A stretch of DNA of 64,000 nt, taken from NCBI GenBank assembly GCA_002786025.1, contig NHNW01000026.1:62001-126000 (forward strand), in the 5' to 3' direction. The DNA comes from Zasmidium citrigriseum. Lineage: Eukaryota > Ascomycota > Dothideomycetes > Mycosphaerellales > Mycosphaerellaceae. Numbering within the stretch: the stretch's first letter is position 1; every line of letters begins with the position of its first letter. The notes below the pieces were generated by a model. That model saw only the letters and a program-made list of their open reading frames with translations, had not been told where the DNA came from and made no database searches. This document shows positions 33,201 through 45,584 of this stretch, piece after piece. The translations under genes and the position numbers were made by a program.

Positions 33201-36200
33201 TCACCGAAAAGTGGTCTGTTTCCTTGCAAACCGCTCAGAAGGAATCCGGGCTCTTGCCGCTCTAAGGACAAACAGACGACGGGATGAAGTCTTTCTGCTG
33301 GGATACTCAATTCGGATTTCCCTCATCAAAGCGGTGACGTTGGCATTGTGGTGTTTTCGTTATACTACCTCGACTATTGCTTTTGAGCCCCCATCATACT
33401 AACCAGGCTTTGCAGCTTCATCTAAAGCAAGGATCAGACCGTCTCGGCGGCTAGCACCAACGCAGCGATATTCGCCGAATCACTCCCCAAAGCAGCTCTC
33501 AATTGCGGCTTGAGCCGGCCGGTTAGTTGCTGGTGTAGCTACTGCACATGACTCCCGCCACACCATGCAATCTTCGGCAAAGCTGCCGGACGATTGGACT
33601 CCATCTTCAAGCTTATCTGCTAACAAGCAGTCTCAATGTATGATGCATCTTGTCCCGAGCATTGGCAATCCACAGCAATTCGGTCGGATGTCATGGGACC
33701 GGAAGCATGGCAGTATCGGGACAGTGCTTTCAACGATGGATTCCAATAAAGAGGATTCTGCAGATGCCAGCGGACGCTCTTCAACGACCAAACGCATCTA
33801 CAGCCTTGTCAGGGCGAGAGACGAGATCGAAGATGGTGCGGCCTTCTAGAAGGATGCTGCCAGGTTTCATCGCAGGCGCCTATCGCACGTGGCCCAATCT
33901 GTATGGCGCTGGCGGCAGGATACGAGAAGCTTGACGAGTCGAGGAAAAAGTACTCCAATGTTTCCCCTGACACCGCCGTTGAACTGTGTCGGTTGGCAAA
34001 ACTGACCACCGAGATGCCTGTCAATCTCGAGCCACGAGGCGGTGGGCGTGTCCTCGGTTCTTGCGATACAGATGAAATACATTCGGGAGGCAGCCGACGC
34101 TACACACCACTCGCGGGAACGAAGTGAGCAGCGAATCGGCTTTGTTCAAGCGCGTGTCGATCAAGATGCAGACGGTGTCCGTCGACGCAACCTCATCAAA
34201 GTCAGCACACCAAAACTTCGCAGAGAGCAGTTATTAAGCCGTTGATGCATCCACGTTGCATGTGAGCTAACTCCTTTCATCACGGCACCGCAAGCAAGCT
34301 CACCAGCCACGCCCGTTGATCAAAGATCCTGGTCAGGGCTGAATCCAACTCTAATTCGATGCCGCCCACCACCCTCCGGAGGTGACTCGACCAATCGTGT
34401 AAAGGCTTCATTCCTGCTATCCAAGCTCGACGATTGGTCCTACAGGAACAACTTGTTGGTTTATACCAGGCCCGCCAATCATGCCAGCATGGACAGGACT
34501 CGCAATCTCCTCTTCTGCAGCAATCCACCCATTCAATTCGGAGCCCGGCAAGCTGGAAGCTTCACTGCAATACTACCCTCATGCATTGTTTGTACTTCCT
34601 TCCGCTCGAGTAGCCCTACGTCCGTCTAGGCAAGTAGCGTGCGAAGATGTACAGAAGCAGACATTCGCCCTGGGAGCTGACTAACCAAACGACCTACTGA
34701 ACGAGATACAGGAGTACTTTAAAAGTACTGATATGTTCACGGACCTCAAAGATCAACAACAGCCCTTATGTTGGTCTTCAGAAGGATGAGGATCAAAGCA
34801 GTTGCACCCACGTCATGCTACGATCCTGTTCCCTCAAGGCTCCAGCAAGTTTGGTACAATTCGGCTCCTCTGCCGACCATTGTCCACGCACGACCAATTG
34901 AAGACTGTCAATGCTCGTCAATTCGCCCATTGCAGTGCCATTGTATGGCGCAAGCAGTACTGCTCACGTCGAATATCGACATGTCCATGCATCGTGAAGC
35001 AAGAGGCGTTGACGATACAGATGCAATCTTACGATTTGAACTCAGAGCCAAAGTCAAGTACACCGACAAGTTCTGGACATGTCGTCGTCACTTGAGGCCA
35101 TATTGCACGATTCCACCAGCATTCTGGAAGACCATATAAGCCGGCATTGAAAAGAACATGACCATTCACTGCCCTACCAGATAGAGTCTCTGTTGGCTTT
35201 AGCGCAGTTAGGGTCAACAAAACGTGCGATCGACTACCGAACACACTACGCACAAGCGCAGACCAAATAAAAACCAACAGAGATCCCCACTGTTGGTTCT
35301 CCAAGTGGCAGTGCGCCATTTACATCTCATTCGGCCACTCCAGTAGGAAGGATCGAACCTTCATCCCGGTGGAAGCGTCCGTCCTCATCCATCGTGCGAG
35401 CCACATGGTCGTGCTTCCAATAGCCATGCGTAGTCTCTCCAGCGCGAGCGAACACGACCAGCAAAAAACGTGCTCATCATTTCATGGGTCGCACGCTTGA
35501 CGAAGACAAAATCTCGTTGGGGGCCGAATTGCTTTGCGCGCCCTCCTCCGCTATCCTGCTCCCTATCGCCAAAGGAACGAAACTTCGGACCTAACGTAGC
35601 GTGCTCGTCTCGTGCTGCCCACGCTTTCATTTTCGTGCCCTATCCCTCCCACTCCATTCACCTAACCTGTAAATCTGCATGATTCCATCGCACTTCAAAC
35701 TGCCCCTGCAAGACACGCTGAAGGATCAACACTGTCGCTGTCTCTTTCTACAAAATCTCCACTTGACCTTGCCTGTTCTCCCCAAGGGGAAGTCGGGCGC
35801 ACAGCCCTCGAAGTCTGTGAATCCTTTGTGGGATTCCGTCCAGGCGTTGATCTTATTTGTTCTGAGGCCGAGCCAATAACGGCGGCTGGGAGGGCTGGCT
35901 GGCGATTGAGGAACATGTGGTAGTCCTGCTCTCCTTGTTACTCCGGGAGGTCTGCGAACGCAAAGGAGGTGTGGGTGTCTGCTTTCCGGAATGTGTGAGT
36001 AGTTCTATCGAGGAGAAGTTGGATAGTTGTTTCGAAGTGATGAAGTTGATGTTGATGGTATATCGTATTGATGTTTCGTCTCCACTCTTCCCTCTCATAT
36101 ACATATTGTGTGTCTTCAACGACGTTGCCTCGTGATTCTTCCCCATCTAGCTGTAGATAAACACCCAGCAAAGTAATACTAGATTCCTCCCACGTTGAAG

Positions 36201-36439
36201 TCCAGTGATTTCCAATATCAAAAAGGGCGGATCAAGTCACGCCGGGTATAATAATTTCCATCGTCAGTCTGATAATCAATTTTGCCATCCCAATCGATCA
36301 CAATTCCCACTCTCAGAACGCCCAAGACGGCAGATACTCAGACTGAGTATCACTTCCTTCCGTCTGATGCAAGGGGTTGATGGTTCGTGTTCATTAGCGT
36401 AAGTCAGAGTTCGTCAAGCAAGCGAAATGAATGGCAATG
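30221..36439. other. 6.2 kb gene-poor gap between two 3' ends
   Basis: Both flanking genes point into this gap (PLP2 from the left, the bZIP gene from the right). Many frames of 60-140 codons exist on both strands, but none carries a recognisable domain or a convincing exon-intron structure. Base composition is normal, with CA and TG present, so it is not RIP-mutated. A short perfect hairpin (CACGGCC-TACTG-GGCCGTG) lies near 33136-33154. I can support no gene here. It could hold lineage-specific genes, long non-coding RNA or decayed sequence. Confidence 0.4.
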
Positions 36440-37488
36440 TCATATCAATTCGTCGCCACCACTCCTGCCGACTTCCTCGATCACCTTGCGGACTTCATCC
36501 TCCTCGAACATGGGTCCCATGCCGTCACATCGCGCCATTTTCTTCAATCGCTCGCAGACTTCCCCGATGTCGACGGCGCCGGAGAGGTAGAGCGGGTGCG
36601 ATTGAAGGAGGTCCCAGGTGGCGCTGGCCGAGAGGAGGTGGCTGCTTTCGCTGCCGCCTGGTGAGCTGCGGAATGTGCCTGGAGAGGTGGAGGATTCTGT
36701 TGATAGGAGGCCGTTTGCTAGTCTGTTGGCATCCACATGGGTGTCGCGCGAGGGTGAGCTCTTGGATTGTCGAGATGGTGGGAGCAGACTTGGGTCGTCC
36801 ACGAAGCCAGGTGGGTGGTGTGATGTCGGAGATGATGAAGCTGTGGCTCTGAGGATTTCGTTCTCGGTCTGCGCTCTTTGGAGCATAAGCTTGAGGCGCT
36901 CATTGTCTGATTGAAGTGATGAAGTCGTGGTTGTGAGGAGGTTGAGCTTGGCTTCGAGGTCTCGCACATGTCGCTCCTTTCGTTCTCGGAATGCTCGTTG
37001 TCTAGTTGAGATTAGTTACTGTTTGCGATTTCAAGCATGTGTTGAAGCTCACGCTGCTCGGTTTTGTGCTTTCCGCCTCGATTGTGCTGGAGTGAGGGAG
37101 TCTTTCTCCTCACTGCTTCCTCTTCTTCCCGAAGGCTCGCCCTCCATATCCATAGCAATCCCGCTGTCTACTGAGCCGTTGGGCAGCATCGAGATCTGTT
37201 GCGCTGGAGGGGAGGCCGAAGTCGTGGGCATGGGAGTGAGGCCGGTTCCTTGGCCCAGCGAGGCATCGAAGTTGTAGTCGAACGAGTTGAGGTTGAAAGC
37301 CGAGGAGTCGAGGTTCTCCATGCTCTGTAGTTGTGGTATTAGTGATATGAGCATGAAGGCCGAAGCTTCGAAGTACTGACTGGAGTAGCTCCCATGCCAT
37401 CACCGCTAACTTGTGGGAAGTCGCCATATCCCATATACTGATAGGGCTGCGGTGCAGCCGCAAAGTAGTTGTAATCCATGGACTCCAT
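36440..37488 (-). CDS. Yap/AP-1-like bZIP transcription factor (Fcr3-like)
   Basis: Three exons (37488-37381, 37324-37053, 37001-36440) encode 313 residues, phases consistent. The basic region is split by intron 2: KAQNRAA from exon 2 joins QRAFRERKERHV in exon 3, the Yap-type signature with Gln and Phe in place of the usual residues. A leucine zipper follows (LEAKLNLL ... LQSDNERLKLML). The N-terminus MESMDYNYFAAAPQPYQYMGY and the C-terminal block (ATWDLLQSHPLYLSGAVDIG, then VCERLKKMARCDGMGP) match the Fcr3-like bZIP group of filamentous fungi. That C-terminal domain has one conserved Cys rather than the paired Cys-rich domains of true Yap1, so redox sensing like Yap1 is not implied. A nuclear regulator; targets unknown. 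Confidence 0.9.
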
Positions 37489-40386
37489 GGCGGAGACAGT
37501 GAGGCTGAAATGTGACTGCGTGAGATGTAGGCAGTGAAGGAGTTGATATTGTGCGCGAAGCACGAGACTGGAAGTTGATAGAAGCCTACAGCTAGGCACG
37601 AGCTATAGAGAGAGGTATAGGGCGTGGATGGAGGTGGTCAACAGGAAAAGGGCAGAGCGCGGCGGGAAGGAGCCACGATATAGATGTAGTGGCTCAGCCC
37701 AGAGGCAGGCAGAGGAGGGTTTGGGTTGGGCCTGTGACACGCAACGTGCACCGACAGCACGACGCAAGAGATGAAAGGACCCGACCACGGCGATGGATCC
37801 AGCTAGGCTGTCGGGCCCGTTCGCTGCTGCACGCTCTCGCGTAGGTCGATAGCGCGCAGATCACGGGGCAGCGGTGGGCGATGGAGCAAGTGAGTGAGGA
37901 CGGGGTCGGGCGGGCGTGACGGAGCAGCTGGCACTGCACAGCTCCCAGCACAGCGAAAGTGTTGGTGCATACGACATGCTGCAGGCCCTGAATCCTTCGG
38001 CCAGCAGCCCGCCAGAGACAATCAGACCAGCGTAGCGTGCGAGCCGGCAACAGGCGCAGCAGAGCAGCAGCACCGCGATGGCAGAGCAGCCACTCGCCGC
38101 CGACGCAGGGAGGGGTAGCGGTCGGGGCTGCAGACGCAGGATTTTAGCGCCGTGCACGAGGCGCGGCCTGTCGGCGACAGTCATCAACGCCGTCCGTGCA
38201 TTGCCTTCGTGTCGCCAGAGGCACGGTGATGACTTCGCGAGCTCTGTGTGGCCTCCCGACGTGCGACTCACGAAACCTTGCCGTGGCTGCTGCTCTATCG
38301 ACGCCCTACCGGTCCTGGAGCTCGTCGTTCGGACCGTCGCACATCACCGCCAGCCGCCCTATTCGGACGGGCGTGCGGACGGTGCGGAGGATTGCTCTGT
38401 CCATCACCACGCAGCATGACGAAACCCGCTGCTGGCTATCAAAGGGTTCCTGAACAACACGTCCAAAGCACGACGGGGTTCAGCGATGCTGATGGCGGCT
38501 TAAGCGACCAACCAACGCCGTCAGCAAGGCTTAGCCCGCTAGTCGACACGGCAGAGATGAAGCATACACTCGCAATAGCATCTGCAGCTCGATCCTAGCC
38601 TGACAGGTGGGCCGACGCTTGCATGTTTCTGTTTGGCAATCGAATGTGTGGCTTGCCGCATCGTGAAGTGGAGGAGGTGCCACCACGCGGTTCTCCTCGA
38701 CCCAAGTAGGGATGTAGGCAGATGGGAATAAACGGATAGTGACGCACCGTCAGCAGTACACATCCCGATAGGTATGGTACAGGCCATTGAATCACTTCTT
38801 GCAACACGCCAGCGTGATGGGAAGAAGGCCGAGTAGGACGGCCACGAGCTCTTCCTGGTCGGCTTGCCCGGAACAGGATAGAGTACCACGCTTGCCGTCG
38901 CTCGGCCATCGTCCGTCTGGGTGGCAGCAGCGTCAGCAGCGAGCCGGTGCTGTCGTGGCCACTCATTGGTGACACGCCTCGTGGGAGAGATCTGGCATCT
39001 CGTAGGGCTGGTTATTCATCGCTGGCCTTGGATGACTGGCAACAGACAAGCCTGCGCCAAGGAGCACCAAGCAATCTGAGGCATCCGTGCGCCGCTACGG
39101 TCCGTCTTGCGCGTGGCCCTCGGCACGCGTTGGAGTTTGGCGGCTCCCAATTGGGCACGGTGCTTCAGCTGAGACGCAGTCATCTTGTTGCCAACACCCA
39201 GGATCACAGTCTCTCAGCTGTGTTGTAGCGTGGCAAGCTAGCAGAACAGCGGTATCTGGCCGTCCAATCTGGTGTCCATGAGAGCTTCATCTTGCTCTGA
39301 GCACGACAAACTTCCAGAGAGAGTTTCAGCTGCTTGCGGTCGCAGCATGGGTCGCCCGGCCGTGTCCGTCGCCTATCCCGAGCTCGCCGGAGCTGACGCG
39401 GTTTGGCGCATTATGACATGCTGTCTCAACGGTACCATTATTCCGACAAGCGAGTCCATTTTTGTCCACGGCGTCCGGCAGTACGGTTTCTGGTATCGAT
39501 TTTCAAGGGTCCCAAGACGAGTGACCGGTGCCCTGATCAGCAGTCTGGGAGCTCACCAGCCGACTTCATTGCATCAAAGGGGTCCGGTTGCCGGTGGCAG
39601 TCCCACCGTGGCCGGCCAAGTCGAAGAAGCAATTCGCCTCGCTGCCAATGCTGCACGGTGCGAATTCGCCTGTGGAGTTGAAGTCGGATTGGACAACCGT
39701 GGACCGAACGCCTGGACTCCGCCATGCACGGCTGACTTGGTGGGTTTCATCTGGCCGGTGCAGCTCCAACTTAGGCGAATATGAGCGACCCCTAGCCGGA
39801 CCTTCTAGCCTGCTAGGGCACACTCGTTCGAGAAGTAGGTACGGTATTGAAAGGTAGTCGGGGACAAGTCCAGGCTGTAGGCGGCATGAAGACCGTTTGT
39901 TTCACGACCTATAGAGAGACTCCGTGCCAGCGCCACCAACAACCGGGTGTCAAGGTCGCATGGTGGGTAGGACAGCGCATCGCACGCTGGCCGGATCAAC
40001 GAGAGTTGACATTCTTTGGCACGTGGATTGCTGCAGGGAAAATTAGCCAGACGATACGACAAGTGGGGTTCAGCTACTTGTCAGCAGTGAGTAAGGAGAT
40101 GTTGCATGCACCGCAGAGTCTAGCCAGATTGAAACGTGTACAACATACCTTTCATGCGCCCAGGTATATCAGTCACTATATCCGTGCTTTGTCGTCCGAA
40201 GAGCTCCACCGCGAAGGTGTGAAAAGCCATGGATCCTGCCTCAGGTTGAGCCAGCTGCATAACTGTCAGGGAGTCGCGGGTGTTGCATCCGAATTGCATG
40301 CACGCAAGCGATATTGTGCAGCCGCGGGCTTTTATCCAGCGAAATGAAGCTGACTCGTCGAGTTCGACCGCATTCGTACCGCGTGC
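37489..40386. other. 2.9 kb region upstream of the bZIP gene
   Basis: The interval runs from the bZIP start to the stop of the SPOUT gene. It contains chance-looking frames (the largest is 170 codons at 39272-39784, plus) with no domain. It is long for a promoter in this window and might include a long 5' leader or an unrecognised gene. Confidence 0.4.
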
Positions 40387-41582
40387 TCAACGCTGACTCC
40401 TGTTCTCAACCAGCTTGTGAAGACCGGTCAGGCCAACCCATACAGCCTCTTCCGTTCTGATAGTGCGGCTCCCCTGTCCAGGCACGAGATTAATCCAGCA
40501 ATCAAACACCTCTTCTGCCTTGGAGACCCCAGCAGCTTGCAATTCATCGTCGGCACGTAGTGCCGTCTCAATGCCTGTGACGCCCCCAAACACCACAATC
40601 AGATGTTTCCACGTCGGCTCCACGCATGTTGCACTAGCTGGGTCGATAATGGAAGACAGAGGCGAGCCTCTCTCGCTTGTACCAATGCTGACATCGTAGC
40701 CACCGTCGAAAGGACATTCGGTGAAGATGGATCCGAGTGATGCCGCTTGTCGTACACTGTATCCCCAATAATAACCAGCTTGCTCGCGTGGTGTTTCGGG
40801 TGTGACCGCTTCGCCAGAAATCAAGCCACCCGTATTCGACGCATTTCGTTCCGGCAGGTGGACTGTGACTCGGGTGTTGGCTTCGACTTCGTCTGGAATC
40901 GCAACCTTCTGTCCCAACCCACACTCGACCAAAGTGCCCTTTCCCTTGCCAGCAGCACCCAGCGTGATGCCTTCTCGAAATTCACACCACTCCTCGGATC
41001 GCAAATGATGCGGCATATCCAAGCTGGGCAACGCGCCGGCGGTGCGAAGATCGGGGTGCATCGGGAATAAGGCCTTCCTGAGATTCGGCGGAGTCTCGAG
41101 GTAAGTCAAGACGTGGTAGAGAAAGAAGTTGGGGTCTGCAAATGCGGTATAGCCGTCCCGCTCCGGATCTCGAGTCGCGGCCTGACCATCATCGAAAACC
41201 ACGATCTCGTCGACGCAGAATACCGCGCAAGCTCGAGCAATCTGACCGGCCAAGCTCGTCTTCTGATCGTGGGTAAGAGCACTGTTGTTCGTGGGGCCAA
41301 GTCAGCGATGGATTCAACGCAGGTCTTGGCGTGTATTTGCAACCAGCTCATAAGCACAGCGAGTGCCTTGGATGATACCACACGTACTTGGCGATGATGC
41401 TGCCCGGCAGCGCGATGCTCAGGGTGTGGCTTCGTCCGCCAGTGGGTTTGAAGACCGCCGAAGGTTTCGAGGTATCGATGGCATTGTCGTCATTCTGGGT
41501 CTTTCTCTTCTATTTGCTTGCATTAGCGGATGATTTCGTGCAAGTATGTGATGGAAATTACCTTGTTTTTGTGGCCAGACAT
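40387..41582 (-). CDS. SPOUT-family RNA methyltransferase (C9orf114/SPOUT1-like)
   Basis: Three exons (41582-41562, 41509-41388, 41281-40387) encode 345 residues. The first coding exon is only 21 nt (MSGHKNK). Exon 2 carries HTLSIALPGSIIA and splices in phase 2 to NALTHDQKTSLAGQIARACA, followed by FCVDEIVVFDD; this is the N-terminal signature of the family. Later blocks are YLETPPNLRKALFPMHPDL (start of the inserted OB-like domain) and the C-terminal knotted segment with IVVFGGVTGIETAL and WINLVPGQGSRTIRTEEAV, which forms the S-adenosylmethionine-binding trefoil knot. The human relative acts on RNA and at the spindle; the fungal role is not established. Same strand as the GAL80-like gene, 588 bp downstream. 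Confidence 0.9.
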
Positions 41583-42170
41583 GGTGATTTAATGGTTTTG
41601 TCGGGAGGTTGACGAGATGAAGTCGCTCTTGCAAAGTTTGACTTTTGCCCATGTTCGCGGCAAGCCGTGCCGGAGGCCGCTGCCCGTCGACGGCTACACA
41701 CAACTTCCATCATGTTTTTTTCGAAGACATAGAGCATCCTTGGCAGCGGAAGGCCTTTGTATATACCGCACTAAACTTCGCCGTGAGCGTAATAACCCTA
41801 AAGATTGAAAAGCAGAAGGAAGATGCGTCCGAGCAAGCACCGCTTTGTCAACTTCTCCAAGCACTCCTATGAACTGACTAAGAAACTGTGGCGGCGACGG
41901 CTAAAAGAGTCATTACGCCGCCGATCACCCCCAAAGGATTGAAAAGAGCGCGAGCCCGTTGGTCGGAATGAGAGGGAAAAAAGAAAGGAACCTCAGGATT
42001 TCTCCCTCCCTTATGAGAGACCGGACCCAAGACACAGGATCGAAGATACGAACTGCCTTATGTGGTGGTTTGGTCATGCCTTACGAACCCCGGCCAGCTA
42101 TGTTCAGATCTCCAGATCGTCTGCAAAAACCCAGATTGTGCGACCATTCGCGCCTTGTTCGGCCCTCGCA
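41583..42170. other. Intergenic, no gene seen
   Basis: 588 bp between the GAL80-like stop and the SPOUT start, both minus strand. It holds the SPOUT promoter; no further feature is supported. Confidence 0.45.
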
Positions 42171-43598
42171 TCAGGACTCGTTGGGCCATAGGATCGCATC
42201 CAGCTGCTTGTGGCGCATGACTGCCGATTCTAACGTGCAGTGTGACTCCTGCTCCATCCTTCCTTCTGCAAAGGAGTCGTACAGCTTGGCGATGTTTCTC
42301 GAACGAGGAAGCAATGGTTTCTGCCAGTCCTCCCAATGCCAATCGACAGCCCTCACCTCACCCGTCGAGAAGTCTTCCACCTGAATGGGAATATCGAAGG
42401 CGCTGGCCTCGGACTGAAGGAATGGACCTCTCTCGCTCGAAATGCGAATCTCGCCCTTCTCGCAATTGATCGTCCAGACGAAAGGCAGAGCACCCGGAAA
42501 AGGTGGCCCAGTCCTGTAATTGACGATCTGTGCCACTCCTCGTCAGCATATGTATCAGTGATTGCATACATTCGCGGGCTCTCGGAGGGTGCTTCCAACG
42601 CGAGAAGGAATACGTTCCCAAGGCATTTCCTCTATGGGTTTTGACGAGCATCCGTACTCCGAGCAATCGACTGATGAGGGACAACTTACCATGCTGGCGC
42701 CACGCTCAACATACGACGAAGTCTCCAGTGTGCCGTGCACAGAGACCAGATCCGGCACATCAGACGTGAAGGGACGCTTTTCGCCTGTCTCCTTATTGAC
42801 GATCGATTGATGTGGATGCTGGATCTGCGTATGCGCATGCGATGTCTCATATTCACCCAGCACAGAATGGACATAATCGATCACTAATCGCTGATTAGCA
42901 GCTGTCATGACAGCCGGAGGTAGCTTCGATTCATGGATTGGTGGACTTACTATGACCGAAAGTGATGATGACTGGATTGCCGCCGACCTTCTTGTCGAGG
43001 AAGTACCCAAGTCCCTCAGAGATCGAATCACGCCCGCTGTAGGGCGAGTGTGCTTGGACGGAACTGCTCAGGACCTTGCCGAGCTCGCCAGATTTGAGCA
43101 TTTCTTTCACTTTGAGCACTGCCGGAGACACTCTCGCTTGCAAACCAACGATGTTGGGAATCTTCTTCCGCTTCGCAAGATCTGCGAGCTCGCCAGCCCG
43201 TCGTACGTTCTCCGCCACAGGATATTCGATGAAGACCGCCTTGCCGGCTTCGATGCTTGGCTTGATGGTGTCGTAGTGGACATCGACTCGGGTGGTGTTG
43301 ACGACCAAATCGATCTCGGGATCTGCTGCGAGATCTTGAGGCGATGCATAGGCTTTGGTGTTGGGCCCGAGGTTGTACGACTCAATTGCTCGCCTTCCCG
43401 CCTCGACGCTTGAGTTCAGAAGAGCTTTGATTTGATACTTGGATCTGCCTCGCTCAGAAAGGAGGTATGGGAGATGCCCTTCACTGGTGGATGTCAGTCT
43501 CTATGAACACAGAGGTCTTGATTGTAAGGTACCCACCGCGCCCAAGATGTCTTCGCTGACTGCGAGAGCCCAATGAGAGCGATTCTGATCGGAGCCAT
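42171..43598 (-). CDS. GAL80-like oxidoreductase (Gfo/Idh/MocA family)
   Basis: Four exons (43598-43537, 43483-42951, 42883-42690, 42527-42171) encode 381 residues with consistent phases. The N-terminus APIRIALIGLSQSAKTSWA is the modified Rossmann motif seen in GAL80 relatives (GLSxSAK in place of GxGxxG). DLVVNTTRVDVHYDTIKPSI and EAGKAVFIEYPVA follow, which match the NAD-binding half, then the (alpha/beta) domain with GRDSISEGLGYFLDKKVGGNP. In budding yeast Gal80 is a repressor of Gal4; in filamentous fungi similar proteins may be enzymes or regulators and the role here is unknown. The EYPVA motif replaces the EKP catalytic Lys signature of active dehydrogenases, so catalysis is doubtful. 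Divergent from the GPR1/FUN34 gene. Confidence 0.9.
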
Positions 43599-44545
43599 GT
43601 TTTCGTGACTTGTCCCGTCGCTGTGTCCGATGTTCTGCTTTCTCACCGAGCGCCTCGATGCCTTTAATACTCTACACACCTGCCTTGAGTGTCCATCGAT
43701 TTATCAGCAGCTTCCAACATTGGACCTCCTTCGATTTCCAAGCGAATCTCGCAAGTGCCAGGAACCATTCAGTGCGAGGCTCAAACCCGAGCTACCATGT
43801 TCTTGTGCGCCGTACCTACATATACGTGCCGAAATGGGCAGTTCTGACACTTTCGACGACGCTTGTTCATGTGCGGCCGCAGGCGGGAGGATCTGCGGCG
43901 GCCGCAATGCGTGCGCTTTGATGAAGTCATCCTTGAGAAGTTCTTATTTATTAGTGAGACTTCTCTGTCAAACGTGCTCGCTTGAGTCTCTGTCTGAACG
44001 TTTTGTATGTCGACTGTCTTTTGCTCGCTTCGAGATTGGTTCGTCCGATGCTCGTTGCAATCTCATGGTCGCCGTCCGATCAAAGCCGTTTGCTCCAGCA
44101 CCGCCGAAACCAAATTTCTGAGCGAGCAAGATCCGTCTCAAATTGCCCGAACGAAGAACACCACCTGCGGTATCCTTTCCAGCATATAATCGTTTGCACG
44201 AAGGCTCCACTGACCATCTCCAGGACACCCGACGACCCGGAACCAGCGCAAATCTCAACCCCAGGTCGGCCCACATCTCCCCAGAATGGCGTGCTTTGAG
44301 CTGCCGATGGTTATAGCTTAAGGTTTCCCATCGTTCACCCCAAGTCTTCACGACAACGAGTAGTTTTCGGGCAATGCGAACTCTCGTGCCTGACGCCATT
44401 GACCTCGTCAAAGATGCACATTGCCGATGGCGGTGGATATAAGAGCCAAGCTGCCGGTGCAGGTAGGCATTGTCAAACTTTTCTCGCTCTCTCGGTTCTT
44501 TCGAAGAAAAGTGCTCTCTTGAAGTTGCGTTGCTTGCTGGTGAAG
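43599..44545. promoter_or_regulatory. Divergent promoter region
   Basis: About 950 bp between the GAL80-like gene and the GPR1/FUN34 gene. Two GCGGCCGC octamers lie 20-30 bp apart near 43873 and 43897. No gene or RNA is supported. Confidence 0.45.
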
Positions 44546-45584
44546 ATGGGCCACGAGAATCGGATAGAGCAGCTTGAGGGGCTGCATAACATCGAGACGA
44601 ATGGCGACTTTTATGAGAGGCTGGCTGCTGGAAAGATCGCAACGAGTCCATCTGCTGCATCTTCTCTCCAGAATGGGACCGTGACGACTCAGCCGTACTA
44701 CATTCCAGTCCCGATCACCATCAAGGCGCAGCTGGGAAGTCCGGTGAGTGGAAGAGTCGTACTTGAGAGGTTCGGTCACTGAGATGTGTCGTAGACTGCC
44801 TTAGCCATTGGTGCCTTCTCAACGACTCTGACGACTCTGTCATTTGCTCTCATGGGATGGCGAGGCATTGGTGTGACCAATGCCTTCATTGGAGACTTCT
44901 TCGGTGTCGCTGGCATTGGCATGGTAAGATTCAGTGCCTTCGAGGCCTGGAATCGATGGCTGACTTGAAGCAGTTCGTCTCTGCCAACTGGGAGCTGGTC
45001 CTGGGCAATACCTACGCCTATACCGTCCTGGCCGCTTTCGGACTGTTCTACGCTGGCTTTGGCTTCATCGTGACACCCTCGTTCGGCGTTGCAGAGGCAT
45101 ATGGAGGTGTTGACAGCCCGGAGTACAACAACGCACTCGGGTTCTTTGTGCTCAGTAAGTTGACCCTCGATCTCGACTTCGAAGTCGTGCAGGGTGCTGA
45201 CTCTTGACCCAGTGTGGGCCGTTTGGAACCTCTTCTTCTTGCTGGGCTCTCTGCCGTTGAACCTCGTCTATATCGGCATTTTCTTCACCGTGCAGATGGC
45301 CTTCACCCTTGTGGCAGCTGGGTACTTCCTAAAGGCCGACGGACTGATCGAGACGGCCACGGCTGTCAATAAAGCAGGAGGGGCATTTGCTTTTGCGTCC
45401 GGAATGCTCGGGTACGTAAACTCGAGGGCAGAAGCCATTCCATTGCATGTCTGAGACATATTCTGACCCTCTGCCCACCAGGTATTATACTGTCGCAAAC
45501 TTGATGTGCCAGGAGGCCATGCACTTTAGTTTTCCCATGGGCGATACGAGCCGCTTCTTCAGGAAGAAGAAGAAGCAGGTATAA
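44546..45584 (+). CDS. GPR1/FUN34/YaaH family membrane protein (acetate transporter-like)
   Basis: Five exons (44546-44743, 44795-44923, 44974-45154, 45213-45411, 45482-45584) encode 269 residues, phases consistent. A cytosolic N-terminus of about 65 residues precedes six hydrophobic segments, the layout of the family: TALAIGAFSTTLTTLSFAL, WELVLGNTYAYTVLAAFGLF, FYAGFGFIVTPSFGV, WNLFFLLGSLPLNLVYIGIF, and others. The protein ends in a basic tail (RFFRKKKKQV). Known members (Ato1-3, AcpA) move acetate/ammonia across the plasma membrane. The usual NPAPLGL signature before TM1 is replaced by GSPTALAIG, so substrate choice may differ. The in-frame extension to 44399 lacks family similarity; 44546 is the preferred start. 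Confidence 0.88.

Noticed and set aside
35335..35430. tRNA-like T-arm on minus strand (AGGTTCGATCC)
   Set aside because: The loop is six rather than seven bases if the stem is formed, and no matching acceptor stem, D arm or anticodon arm could be found.
39272..39784. Plus-strand frame of 170 codons
   Set aside because: No recognisable motif; composition similar in the opposite frames; no splice context suggesting a gene.
43873..43904. Two NotI-type GCGGCCGC octamers
   Set aside because: GC-rich octamers in a promoter; no sign of vector sequence or a functional element.
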